A DNA stretch of 33,528 bases from a candidate division WOR-3 bacterium (lineage in GTDB: Bacteria > Hydrothermota > Tepidihabitantia > Tepidihabitantales > JBDRVQ01): the NCBI GenBank assembly GCA_039801905.1, contig JBDRVQ010000019.1, forward strand, positions 1 through 33,528. The letters are read 5' to 3'. The notes below the pieces were generated by a model. That model ran no database searches, was not told the origin of the DNA, and saw only the letters and a list, made by a program, of their open reading frames with translations. Position 1 is the stretch's first letter. The number at the start of each line of letters is the position of its first letter. Of the stretch, positions 6,184 to 14,287 are shown one piece after another. The position numbers and the translations under genes are program-made.

Positions 6184-9060
6184 TTAGATGAATTCGGGGG
6201 GCAGTTGGTCTTTCAATTTCATCGTCACAATCTTGGAAACCCCCGGTTCTTCAGAGGTGACACCCAGAAGGACATCCACCTTTTCCAAGGTGAGCCGGTT
6301 ATGGGTGATAATCACCACCTGCGTATTTTTACTCATCTCCCTCAAAAAAGTGACGAACCGCTCCACATTGGCATCGTCCAAGGGAGCATCAATTTCGTCC
6401 ATAAAAGAGAAGGGAGCCGGTTTCACCTTATAAAAGGCGAAAAGTAAGGAGAGGGAAAGAAGGGCTTTCTCCCCATCCGATAACTGTTCCAATCTCTTCG
6501 GATTCTTCCCCTGCGGTTTGGCAATGATTATGATATCCGAAGCGATCGGGTCTTCGGGTTTCTCTAAGATTAAATCCCCTTCCCCTTCAATGAATAATCG
6601 GGCGAAGACCTGCCGGAATTCTTCCCGCACCTTCTCAAAGGTCTCTAAGAAATTTTCCTTCACCTTCTGGTCAATCTCTCTAATTATACTCTTCAGGTCA
6701 GCGCTCGCCTTCTGACAATCCATCTCTTCTCTTAAAAGTTTATCCAGTTCTTCTTTCTCCCTTTCGTATTCCTCTTTGGCTAAGGGATTCACCTTGCCCA
6801 GATTGAGAAGTTTCCGATTGATCTCTGCCAAACGCTCCTCTTCCCCACTTAAGATCAGCATCTCTTCCTCTTTTACCTCCCCGCCAATCTCCGCGGCGAG
6901 TTGGCTAATCTCTTTTGCCATCTCTTCAATCTCCCTTGCCAAAAGGGCCTCGGCCAAACTCTTCTCCTCCCTCTCCTTTCGCAAATTCTCAATCGCGGTG
7001 CGCTTTTGTGCCATCTCTTTTTCCAATCGCTCCTGTTCAATGCCCCCTTTCTCCTCCTCTTTCTCTTTTAATTCCTTCTCTAATTCCGCTACCATCCTTT
7101 TTAACGCTTCGTAATTTTCATTTGCCTTCTTCATCTCTTCTTCTATCTCCGCCATCTCCTTCGCTAACGCTTCCCCTTTCAATTTCGCCTTCAGTTTCTC
7201 CTCATCAATAAGTTGCCACTCCCTTTCCAAAACCTTCCGCTCCTCCCTAATCTTCCCCAAACGCAAAAGGATCTCCGAAGATTTTTGTAATCTCTCCCTA
7301 CTCACTTGCTTCAAAGACCTAATCTCCTTTTCCAATTTTCGGATCTCTTCTTCTTTGAGTCGGCTTAACTTTTCCCATTCCGCAATCTCCTTCTCCTTCT
7401 GCACAATCTCCTCCCGTAGTTGGGCAACGGCCAATCCCTGGGTTTTATCCGAACCCGCGATGATGACCACCCCTCCCGGTCGGAAGCAGATCCCTTCTTT
7501 GGTGACGAAGGCATAATTGGGGAATTGGAAAAAGAGATGCGCCGCCTCCCGGTCGTCTTGACAGATGAAAGTTTGCCGAAGGAGGGAAAGTATTAACTGG
7601 GGACAATCTTCTTTTATCCGGCAAACATCCGCCAGGCAGGGAAGGTTGAGGTCCCTTTTCTCTTCTCCTTTTTCCTTTTGCCCATCGGCTAAAAGGAAAC
7701 CGATCTCTTTCGGAAAGAGGTAACTTTTAATCCGGAAATCCTTTATTAGGTAGAAAGAGTAATAGGGGAAAAGGGCAGCAGCAATCGCCCGTTCGTATTC
7801 CTTAGGCCAAACGAAGAAGTCAATCGCCTTTCCCAGAATCTTCTCCTGATCAATAATCTCTTCCAAATTGGAAATCTCCTTTTCGGCGAGGAGGGACCTC
7901 TTAGCGGAAAGTTCACTACTTGATCTTATCATCCCGTCAAAGATTTCTGCCCTTATCGCCTCCTGTTTCTCCTTCTCCCTTTCTTTTAAGGAAATCTCTT
8001 CTTCAATTCTCTTTATCTCTTCCCGCAGAGCCGCTAAATCCTTCTCCAACTCATCTTCCGTTGCCTTGAGGGTAAGGATCTCTTCTGGTTTTTTCTCTTT
8101 GCCGAGACTAACCCGAATCTCTTCTTCTTCTCTAACTAATCGGTTCTGGGATTCCCGGAGGAAGGAGAGTCTGCTCTCCCATTTTACCAATTCCTGAATG
8201 CAAGAGGTGAGTTTTGCCCTCATCTGGGAAAGTTCCCTTTCGTAATTCTTTATCCTTTCCTTCCCTTCCTGCCATTCCTTTTCCATTCTCTCCATCTCCT
8301 GTTTTAGGGAAGATAAGCGCCGCGCCGTTTCTTCTAACTCTTGACTTAATGCCTCCCTTTCTTCTTCCTTCATCTTCTTCTTCTTTAAGATTTGAGAGAG
8401 GAGGAGTTTTTTCTCTTCCCGGCGCAGTGCCTCATAAATCTCCCACCGCCGCTTCTGCCTTCTCAGGCTCAGGACGATCCTTTTCCGTTCCCGGATAATG
8501 TCCGCCAGGCGCAGTAAATCCCTTTCCGTCAGTTCCAATTTCTGTAAGACCTCCTTCTTACTCTCCTGGTATTTCTTCAAATTTGCCGCCTCGTCAAAAA
8601 ATCGTCGCACCTCCCCCGAGATGATCCGCCGGATGTCGGAGAGGGAAAAGAGGGAATAAGCCTTAGAACCGGTGGCAAAGAAGAGTTCTTCAATATCCTT
8701 GAGGCGGCAGGGGTGGCGGTTGAGGAAGTATTCCATCTCGCCGCTTCGGAAATAACGCCGTTTGATTTCAATCTCGCTACCGTAAGGCAAATTGGGATCA
8801 TCGCTCTCTAAGATGAGTTTCACCTCACAAAAGTTTAAGGGGGGACGGTTTTTTGTCCCGGCGAAGATTAGTTCCTCATTCCGGGTGCAGCGAATTAAGG
8901 AGAGGTTCTGTTCCCCTAAGACCCAGCGGAGAGCATCAAGGATATTGGTTTTGCCGCAACCGTTCGGTCCCAAGATGGCGGTGATGCCATCGGAAAATTT
9001 TATCACTGTCTTTTCCGGGAAAGACTTAAAACCGAAGAGGTGGAGTTCTTTCAGGCGCAT
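6184..9060 (-). CDS. smc: Chromosome segregation protein SMC (short form)
   Basis: Structural maintenance of chromosomes ATPase, the core of bacterial condensin, which organises and segregates DNA. The N-terminal head has Walker A GPNGCGKTN (about residues 31-39) followed by WVLGEQ. Two long coiled coils rich in Glu, Lys and Arg flank a hinge around residues 395-520. The C-terminal head has the signature LSDGEKALLSLSLLFAF (from about 860), Walker B FSFMDEIDAPLDDANV and the switch His in VVIITHN. At about 958 residues it is some 200 shorter than typical bacterial SMC, implying shorter arms. The ABC signature reads LSDGE instead of LSGGE. I choose the ATG at 9060; an in-frame TTG is two codons upstream. 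It follows alr by about 10 nt, so the two are probably cotranscribed. scpA and scpB are not in the window. Confidence 0.93.
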   Translation of the reverse strand: MRLKELHLFGFKSFPEKTVIKFSDGITAILGPNGCGKTNILDALRWVLGEQNLSLIRCTRNEELIFAGTKNRPPLNFCEVKLILESDDPNLPYGSEIEIKRRYFRSGEMEYFLNRHPCRLKDIEELFFATGSKAYSLFSLSDIRRIISGEVRRFFDEAANLKKYQESKKEVLQKLELTERDLLRLADIIRERKRIVLSLRRQKRRWEIYEALRREEKKLLLSQILKKKKMKEEEREALSQELEETARRLSSLKQEMERMEKEWQEGKERIKNYERELSQMRAKLTSCIQELVKWESRLSFLRESQNRLVREEEEIRVSLGKEKKPEEILTLKATEDELEKDLAALREEIKRIEEEISLKEREKEKQEAIRAEIFDGMIRSSSELSAKRSLLAEKEISNLEEIIDQEKILGKAIDFFVWPKEYERAIAAALFPYYSFYLIKDFRIKSYLFPKEIGFLLADGQKEKGEEKRDLNLPCLADVCRIKEDCPQLILSLLRQTFICQDDREAAHLFFQFPNYAFVTKEGICFRPGGVVIIAGSDKTQGLAVAQLREEIVQKEKEIAEWEKLSRLKEEEIRKLEKEIRSLKQVSRERLQKSSEILLRLGKIREERKVLEREWQLIDEEKLKAKLKGEALAKEMAEIEEEMKKANENYEALKRMVAELEKELKEKEEEKGGIEQERLEKEMAQKRTAIENLRKEREEKSLAEALLAREIEEMAKEISQLAAEIGGEVKEEEMLILSGEEERLAEINRKLLNLGKVNPLAKEEYEREKEELDKLLREEMDCQKASADLKSIIREIDQKVKENFLETFEKVREEFRQVFARLFIEGEGDLILEKPEDPIASDIIIIAKPQGKNPKRLEQLSDGEKALLSLSLLFAFYKVKPAPFSFMDEIDAPLDDANVERFVTFLREMSKNTQVVIITHNRLTLEKVDVLLGVTSEEPGVSKIVTMKLKDQLPPEFI

Positions 9061-9069
9061 CGGCAAAGG

Positions 9070-10230
9070 TCATCTCATCTCCAAAATCTTATCACCATCT
9101 TTAAATATCCGGCGCACCCGGGGGCTAATGCGGCAGGTGATCTCATAAGGAATGGTATTCGCCCAAAAGGCGATTTCAGAAACTGTGATCTTCTCTTTAC
9201 CATCTTCCCCGATGATCGTGACGCGCTCGCCGATCTCAACTTTGGGGATGTGAGAACAATCAACCATAAATAGATCCATACAAACTGCCCCCACAATCGG
9301 CGCCCGCTCTCCCCGGATTAAGACCTCTCCCCGATTCGTGAGGGCATAGGGGATACCATCACCATAACCCGCCGCGACCACGGCGATTAGAGCATCCCGC
9401 GGTAGGATAAACCGCCGTCCGTAACTGATACTTGTCCCTTTCGGTAATCTTCGCAAATTGACCACCCGGGAATAGAGGGAAAGTACCGGTTTGATCCGGG
9501 AAAAGAAAGCCCCCTTTCCCTTCACTTCTGGTTTGATCCCATAAGCCAATAGCCCAGGCCGCACCAGATGGTAATGGGCGGTCGGGAAATTTAAGAGGCC
9601 GGCGGAGTTGGCTAAGGAGAGGAGACATCTTCTCTTTTTGGGGAGGTGAGAGATAAAATCCCGAAAGGAAGCGATTTGCCTTCTTGTGAAGAAAGGATCA
9701 GAGTCAGCCGCGGGAAAATGGCTGAAGATTCCTAATAACTTAAGATAGGGGTGGGTTAAAATTTGGGGGATAACTTTTAATGCCTCTTCGAGTAGGAAGC
9801 CGGTCCTCCCCATTCCGGTATCCACTTCTAAATAGACCGGGATCTTTTTCTTCTTCCGCTCCGCCACCTCTTTTAGAATTTTTAAGAAGGTAGTTTCGGT
9901 CACCGTGGGGATGAGATGATATTGAAGAAGTTGGGGGATCTTCTCATAGGGGACAGGACTTAAAACCAAAACCTTTGCCTCCCTTGTGCTGTTTTCTCGC
10001 AGGGCAATCCCTTCTTCCACACTGGCGACACCAAAATAGTCAACTTCCCCTTTTAGATAGCGAGCGATCTCCTTTGCTCCGTGACCGTAGGCATCCGCTT
10101 TTACCGCCAAAAGAATCTTCCTTCCCCTGACAAACTTCTTAATCAGACGTAAATTTTCCTTGAGTTGGCGGACATCAATCTCCGCCCAGATTCTTTCCCC
10201 AGTAATGGTGGAAGAAAGTAAGGGAACCAT
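9070..10230 (-). CDS. alr: Alanine racemase
   Basis: PLP-dependent enzyme interconverting L- and D-alanine for peptidoglycan. Of 386 residues, the N-terminal TIM barrel carries the PLP lysine in LLAVKADAYGHG (about K44). Also present are YLEVDTGMGRTGF, HFPAADS, NSAGLL, VRPGLLAYGI, ISYGRRF, the AAGYGDGIPYAL segment of the C-terminal beta domain, AVCMDLFMVD and NTIPYEITCRI. The start is the ATG at 10228-10230, because the promoter -10 lies 8 nt upstream of it; the longer frame would begin inside the promoter. First gene of the alr-smc(-hsp20) unit, divergent from the THEP1 gene. Confidence 0.95.
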   Translation of the reverse strand: MVPLLSSTITGERIWAEIDVRQLKENLRLIKKFVRGRKILLAVKADAYGHGAKEIARYLKGEVDYFGVASVEEGIALRENSTREAKVLVLSPVPYEKIPQLLQYHLIPTVTETTFLKILKEVAERKKKKIPVYLEVDTGMGRTGFLLEEALKVIPQILTHPYLKLLGIFSHFPAADSDPFFTRRQIASFRDFISHLPKKRRCLLSLANSAGLLNFPTAHYHLVRPGLLAYGIKPEVKGKGAFFSRIKPVLSLYSRVVNLRRLPKGTSISYGRRFILPRDALIAVVAAGYGDGIPYALTNRGEVLIRGERAPIVGAVCMDLFMVDCSHIPKVEIGERVTIIGEDGKEKITVSEIAFWANTIPYEITCRISPRVRRIFKDGDKILEMR

Positions 10231-10238
10231 ACCCCTAA

Positions 10239-10266
10239 ATGATAAAGAGGAATTCCTTTTTGTCAA
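10239..10266 (-). promoter_or_regulatory. Sigma-70-type promoter of alr
   Basis: Minus-strand -35 TTGACA (10261-10266), 16-nt spacer, -10 TATCAT (10239-10244). The ATG begins 8 nt after the -10 box, so the mRNA is predicted to be leaderless. It abuts the divergent THEP1 promoter. Confidence 0.78.
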
Positions 10267-10294
10267 TTTACTATTTAAGATTTGGTGTTATAAT
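10267..10294 (+). promoter_or_regulatory. Sigma-70-type promoter of the THEP1 NTPase gene
   Basis: Perfect -10 TATAAT (10289-10294) with a weaker -35 TTTACT (10267-10272) at 16-nt spacing. The ATG at 10300 starts 5 nt after the -10, so the mRNA should be leaderless. Back to back with the alr promoter. Confidence 0.7.
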
Positions 10295-10299
10295 TGGTG

Positions 10300-10821
10300 A
10301 TGGCGAAGATATTGATTAAGGGAAGACCGGGAATTGGGAAGACCACCCTGATTAAAAAAGTGGTAGAAAATTTTAAAGAGAGAGGGAAGAAGGTTTTCGG
10401 ATTTTATACCGAGGAGATAAGGGAAAAGGGGATGAGGGTTGGTTTTAAGGTAGTGGGTTTAACCGAAGGGGAAGAGGTGATGGCTCATATCAACTTTTTT
10501 ACCCCCTATCAGATTTCCAAATACAAAGTGGATTTAAAAAGATTTGAGAAGATTGCCCTTCCTGAGTTAGAAAGGGGTTTAAGAAAGAGGGGGGTGATAG
10601 TGATTGATGAGATTGGTAAGATGGAACTCTTCTCTGAGAAGTTTCGCGCCTTAGTTTCGGAACTATTCAAAGAGAAGCGGGCAATTATTGCCACCATCCC
10701 GATTGCCCAAATTCCTTTTCTTTCCGAACTTTTGAGAATTCCTGATGTGCAAGTGATAGAGATTACCTTAGCCAATCGGGAGGGGTTAAAAAAGGAATTA
10801 CCCTTTATTTCCGAAGAGTGA
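10300..10821 (+). CDS. THEP1-family nucleoside-triphosphatase
   Basis: P-loop NTPase of the THEP1 family, found in archaea and thermophilic bacteria such as Aquifex. Members hydrolyse several NTPs slowly and the cellular role is not settled. The 173-residue size matches the family. Walker A is GRPGIGKTTL near residues 7-16, followed by GFYTEEIREKGMRVGFKVV, and Walker B is VIVIDEIGKMELFS around residue 100. I use the ATG at 10300 although TTG and GTG codons lie directly upstream in frame, because the promoter places the transcript start there. Single-gene unit between alr and pgsB. Confidence 0.88.
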   Translation: MAKILIKGRPGIGKTTLIKKVVENFKERGKKVFGFYTEEIREKGMRVGFKVVGLTEGEEVMAHINFFTPYQISKYKVDLKRFEKIALPELERGLRKRGVIVIDEIGKMELFSEKFRALVSELFKEKRAIIATIPIAQIPFLSELLRIPDVQVIEITLANREGLKKELPFISEE

Positions 10822-10833
10822 GAGGAGTTTTTC

Positions 10834-10861
10834 TTGACAGAGTAAATTTTTTTTATAAAAT
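10834..10861 (+). promoter_or_regulatory. Sigma-70-type promoter of pgsB
   Basis: -35 TTGACA (10834-10839), 16-nt spacer, -10 TAAAAT (10856-10861), then CCACTT and the ATG at 10868. The -10-to-start layout nearly repeats that of the 5514 lipoprotein promoter (CCCACTT then ATG). Predicted leaderless mRNA. Confidence 0.78.
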
Positions 10862-10867
10862 CCACTT

Positions 10868-12052
10868 ATGCTACTTCTCCTTCTTAGCCTTTTAGTTTTT
10901 ATTCTATTTGGCATATTGGAATATGTTCACCATAAGAAAAATCAGGAAGTGATTCCTATCCGAATTCAGGTTAACGGCACCAGAGGAAAATCTTCGGTTA
11001 CTCGACTCATCGCCGCCGGTTTGCGGGGTGGCGGTCTAAAAGTCATCTCTAAGACTACCGGCACCACCCCCCGCTTCCAGATTGATAATAAGACCGAATT
11101 CCCCATCCGACGCTTGGGTAAGGCAAACATTATTGAAGAGGTAAGAATTGTGCGCGAGGCGGCAAAGAGAAGACCGGATGCCTTAGTGATTGAATGTATG
11201 GCATTAGTCCCCCAATACCAGAAGATAGAGCGAGAGAAACTAATTAATCCCACAATCGGGGTGATTACCAATGTCCGGGCCGACCATTTGGATGTGATGG
11301 GACCAACGGTGTTAGATGTCGCCACATCCCTTGCCAATACCTGCCCCAAACAGGGAATTCTCTTCACTGCGGAGAGAGAGTTCTTTTTTGTATTTAAGAA
11401 TAGGGCAAAGGAATTAAAAAGTACGGCGGTCTTAATAAACGAAGATTTGGTGAGTGATGAAGAGATGGAAGGATTTTCCTATTGGGAGCATAAAGAAAAT
11501 GTGGCGTTGGCGTTAGCGGTTTGCGAATATCTCGGGATAAAAAGGGAAGATGCCCTCCGGGGGATGAAAAACTCCCTACCTGACCCCGGGGTTTTAAGGG
11601 TCTATCGGATAAAAGAACGGGGTAAAGAAATTAGTTTTTTTAATGCCTTGGCGGCTAATGACCCGGATTCTACGAAAATGATTGCGGAAAAGGTCTTTCT
11701 TAAGGCGCCGGGCTTAAAAATCCTTTTGGTCAATTTGCGAGCGGACCGCCAGGACCGATCCCGGCAATTGGGAGAGATGGTAAAGGAGATTAATTTTGAC
11801 TATATCCTTCTCACTGGGAAAAAGCCCCTCCCCTTTCTCAAAGCGGCAAAAAGAGTTGGCGTTAAAGAAGAGAAGATTCTAAACCTCACCGATTCTTCTC
11901 CGGCTTTCGTGTATGAGCAAATCTTTTCACTAATTAATTTGCCGGAGGCGGAAAGGGTGGTTATTTTAGCGGTAGGTAATATCGTGGGCTATGGTCAGGA
12001 GTTGGTGGATTTCTTCGCTCAAAAGTCCGTCCTTGTCGGAAAGTCCGCCTGA
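10868..12052 (+). CDS. pgsB: Poly-gamma-glutamate synthase ligase subunit PgsB/CapB
   Basis: Mur-ligase-like amide ligase that polymerises glutamate through gamma-carboxyl bonds at the inner membrane, together with PgsC. Its 394 residues match PgsB/CapB (about 393). An N-terminal membrane segment (residues 1-20) is followed by the ATP-binding loop VNGTRGKSSVTR (about 35-46), the TTGTTPRF segment, ECMALVPQYQ, VITNVRADHLDVMGPT and the C-terminal DPDST segment typical of the family. Predicted leaderless from its own promoter. The stop codon TGA lies at the centre of a TCCGCC-TGA-GGCGGA palindrome (12044-12058), so the last residues may be shaped by that element. pgsC follows 35 nt downstream. 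Substrate (D- or L-glutamate, or another amino acid) cannot be read from sequence. Confidence 0.93.
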   Translation: MLLLLLSLLVFILFGILEYVHHKKNQEVIPIRIQVNGTRGKSSVTRLIAAGLRGGGLKVISKTTGTTPRFQIDNKTEFPIRRLGKANIIEEVRIVREAAKRRPDALVIECMALVPQYQKIEREKLINPTIGVITNVRADHLDVMGPTVLDVATSLANTCPKQGILFTAEREFFFVFKNRAKELKSTAVLINEDLVSDEEMEGFSYWEHKENVALALAVCEYLGIKREDALRGMKNSLPDPGVLRVYRIKERGKEISFFNALAANDPDSTKMIAEKVFLKAPGLKILLVNLRADRQDRSRQLGEMVKEINFDYILLTGKKPLPFLKAAKRVGVKEEKILNLTDSSPAFVYEQIFSLINLPEAERVVILAVGNIVGYGQELVDFFAQKSVLVGKSA

Positions 12053-12058
12053 GGCGGA
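12044..12058. repeat. Palindromic element TCCGCC-TGA-GGCGGA
   Basis: Perfect 6+6 palindrome with a 3-nt centre. The central TGA is the stop codon of pgsB, and its right edge directly abuts the -24 element of the sigma-54-like site at 12059. Same family as the copies at 13552, 14868, 17314, 20045, 22494 and 31966. Confidence 0.9.
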
Positions 12059-12074
12059 TTGGCACGATTTTTGC
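12059..12074 (+). promoter_or_regulatory. Sigma-54 (RpoN)-type promoter before pgsC
   Basis: TTGGCACG-N4-TTGC, a full match to the -24/-12 consensus, with GG at 12061-12062 and GC at 12073-12074 exactly 10 nt apart. The predicted transcription start (about 12086) is 2 nt before the pgsC ATG. If used, the ten-gene operon from pgsC onward would have control separate from pgsB. No activator-binding palindrome was recognised in the preceding ~150 nt. Confidence 0.65.
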
Positions 12075-12087
12075 TTCTTCTCTTTCT

Positions 12088-12537
12088 ATGCTGATTGAAG
12101 GTGTTGGCTTAGGGATGTTTTTCAGTTTCCTCCTTTCTGAGACATTAGGTTTAGCGGCGGGTGGGATTGTTGTTCCGGGTTATTTTGCCTTAACTCTATC
12201 TGAGCCTTTCCGGGTCTTTTCTACTATTCTCTTAGGGATAGTTTGTGCCCTTATCGCCCAGATTGTCAGTTCTTTTATCATCCTTTACGGCCGGCGCCTA
12301 TTTCTCTTCTGCGTGGTCTTGGGTTATCTCTTGGGCTATCTGACAAAGATTTTCCCCGCCCTTCCCTTAAAGAGCGAAGTGGTATCCATTGAGACGATTG
12401 GTTATGTAATTCCCGGCCTTTTAGCCTATTGGATTAACCGCCAGGGTATTATTGAAACTCTATCAAGTCTAACCGTAGTGGCGATTTTGGTCCGATTCCT
12501 CTTGATTATCCTCTCTCAGGGAAGATTACCTTTATGA
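12088..12537 (+). CDS. pgsC: Poly-gamma-glutamate synthase membrane subunit PgsC/CapC
   Basis: Small polytopic inner-membrane protein, 149 residues as in PgsC/CapC. It partners PgsB in polymer synthesis and transfer across the membrane. It is almost wholly hydrophobic, with about four or five membrane segments and the family's N-terminal GLGMFFSFLLSETLGLAAGGIVVPGYFAL, here given by its key pieces: ESLGL-like SETLGLAAGG and VVPGY. The C-terminal YVIPGLLAYWINRQG is also characteristic. No SD is seen; a sigma-54-type start lies 2 nt upstream of the ATG. The stop overlaps the pgsW start (ATGA). Confidence 0.9.
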   Translation: MLIEGVGLGMFFSFLLSETLGLAAGGIVVPGYFALTLSEPFRVFSTILLGIVCALIAQIVSSFIILYGRRLFLFCVVLGYLLGYLTKIFPALPLKSEVVSIETIGYVIPGLLAYWINRQGIIETLSSLTVVAILVRFLLIILSQGRLPL

Positions 12538-13517
12538 AACGGAGATACGGCAAGGTTGGAAAAACTACTCTTTTAGCCTTTGCCCTTTTCTCAATTATTC
12601 TTTTACTCTTGGAGATGGAGACGAAGAAGGTGGTGAAGGCGAAGGATTATTCGGAGATGTTAGAAGCGGCGCGTTTGGCAGAGAGCGCCTTCTCCCTTAT
12701 CAAGGAAGAGAGGCTAAAGAGGGGAATTGAGTTGGATTCCATAAATGACCCATACCTCTCCGGTCTTATTGGCCGGCCTTCCTCTCCCATCACAATTGGT
12801 CATAAAAGTCTTGATGAAGTTCTTTTGACGACCTCCCCCAATTTTGCCGGAATTATCCTCTCCCTCCTAAAAAGAGAGGGTGTTAGAAAAGGGGATACCG
12901 TGTTAGTTGCCCTTGATGGCTCTTTCCCTGGTCTTTACTTCTCGTTTTTGGCAGCGGTTAAAATTTTAGGCTTAAACCCTTTTATTTTAGGCTCTTTAAC
13001 CTCTGCCCCTTGGGGTGCCAACCATCCCAGTTTTACCTATTTAGATATGGAAGGGATATTAAACTCTTCTCACCTCCTTCCTTTCCGAACCCAATATGTC
13101 CTATTAGGCGGATTCGGTCTTTCACCCTTTGCTCGGGAACTACTCTCCCAAGCGGCGGAGAGAAATGGCATTCCCCTTTTCACAGAAGAGAAGATCCCCC
13201 TTTATCCGAAAGGGAAAATTTTCTGTCTGATCGGCGATTTGCCGAATACCCCCTTAGAAAAAGAGATGAGAAAAGGAAAAGTTAAGGTCTTAGGCCTTTC
13301 CCAACCAAGTTCCCTATTAAAAAGGCTATCAATAAAGAGGGAAGACCTTTTCCAACCCCCAGGGAAAGGGAAAATCTACGAAGAAGAGGTCTATTCCCTT
13401 TTTTTTGCTTACCTCTTTGCGCTTTTAATTTTAATTGCCCTTTTTATTATCATCCGTTATGATATAGAATATTACCTCTTACCAAAGAGGGAGAAAATTG
13501 AGGAGGAGGCGATATGA
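12534..13517 (+). CDS. pgsW: Poly-gamma-glutamate system protein PgsW-like
   Basis: A 327-residue membrane-anchored protein with one N-terminal membrane segment (about residues 13-26), a ~250-residue domain facing out of the cytoplasm, and a C-terminal membrane segment (LFFAYLFALLILIALFIII, about 290-308). The middle segment, with SPNFAGIILSLLKREGVRKG, VALDGSFPGLYFS and TYLDMEGIL, matches my recollection of the family that accompanies PgsB and PgsC in some bacteria. Its biochemical role is not established. Position directly after pgsC, with overlapping stop and start codons, supports the call. It could replace PgsA/CapA, which is missing here; that is inference. Confidence 0.75.
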   Translation: MKRRYGKVGKTTLLAFALFSIILLLLEMETKKVVKAKDYSEMLEAARLAESAFSLIKEERLKRGIELDSINDPYLSGLIGRPSSPITIGHKSLDEVLLTTSPNFAGIILSLLKREGVRKGDTVLVALDGSFPGLYFSFLAAVKILGLNPFILGSLTSAPWGANHPSFTYLDMEGILNSSHLLPFRTQYVLLGGFGLSPFARELLSQAAERNGIPLFTEEKIPLYPKGKIFCLIGDLPNTPLEKEMRKGKVKVLGLSQPSSLLKRLSIKREDLFQPPGKGKIYEEEVYSLFFAYLFALLILIALFIIIRYDIEYYLLPKREKIEEEAI

Positions 13518-14287
13518 GCCGCGTGATCTGCCTTGCCTTTCTTATCTTCTTTCCGCCTGCGGCGGACTTTGGCGCTTCTGGGGAGATGGTGAAGTTAAGG
13601 AAGTTGAAGGTGGTGGAGGAAGAGTATAGAATTCTCACTAAGAAAAACCCGATTGAGATTACGGCTTTTGGACCGGCAAACTTAAAAATCAATACCCACA
13701 TCCTATACCCTGAGAATTTGGCAGAAGCGAAATACATATTAGTCTTGGAAACCGAGGAGGGGGAGAAGTTTTATTCCTTTAAGACGCCTGCCTCCCGGAC
13801 TAAAGACGAAAAGGGAAGGAGGTATGGTAAGTTGCGGGTGATTAATTTCCCCATCCCTTCGGGAACCCATCACCTCCGTCTCCACCTCCTTTCTTCTGAA
13901 AAAGAGACCTGCGCCGTGAAGATTATCTTGGAAAAGGTGAAATGGGAAGAAGTAAAACCAACACTTTATAAATCCTTGGTCACTCTCAAAAAGAATGGCA
14001 ATATTTTTTATTACGAAACCCCAATCCGGATCAACTTAAAAGGGGGAGAGTATAAGTTTTTGGCTCGGCTCTTCCAAGAAAAAGGTGAAGAGACAATGCG
14101 GGTTTTTATTAAGAAAGAGGGCGGAGAGATAATAGAGAAGGAGTTTTTAGTCGGTTTGAGTCCCATAGTTTCATCTTCTAAGGAAAATGTCTCCCGGCCC
14201 AAAGGTTTTTATCTTGAGTTACCATCCGGAGAGTACTCAATTGAAGTAAAAACCCGGGGGATGGTGAAGGTTTATGAGAAAAGGTAG
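13514..14287 (+). CDS. Secreted beta-rich protein of the pgs locus, unknown function
   Basis: 257 residues with no family I recognise. An N-terminal hydrophobic stretch (ICLAFLIFF) looks like a signal peptide. The rest is beta-strand rich and charged, and probably periplasmic: it holds two similar-looking beta-sandwich halves, the first with ILYPENLAEAKYILVLETEE and the second with ETPIRINLKGGEYKFLARLF and LPSGEYSIEVKTRG. The palindromic element 13552-13566 lies in frame right after the signal peptide and encodes Pro-Pro-Ala-Ala-Asp, so the cleavage region itself is built from repeat DNA. The start overlaps the pgsW stop (ATGA) and the end overlaps the barrel gene. Context suggests an export or tethering partner of the Pgs proteins; this is inference. 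Confidence 0.7.
   Translation: MSRVICLAFLIFFPPAADFGASGEMVKLRKLKVVEEEYRILTKKNPIEITAFGPANLKINTHILYPENLAEAKYILVLETEEGEKFYSFKTPASRTKDEKGRRYGKLRVINFPIPSGTHHLRLHLLSSEKETCAVKIILEKVKWEEVKPTLYKSLVTLKKNGNIFYYETPIRINLKGGEYKFLARLFQEKGEETMRVFIKKEGGEIIEKEFLVGLSPIVSSSKENVSRPKGFYLELPSGEYSIEVKTRGMVKVYEKR
13552..13566. repeat. Palindromic element TCCGCC-TGC-GGCGGA
   Basis: Perfect 6+6 palindrome in frame at the end of the signal-peptide region of the 13514 gene. It is followed by CTTT, so the flank GGCGGACTTT is the complement of the AAAGTCCGCC seen at 20042, i.e. this copy is in the opposite orientation. Confidence 0.88.
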
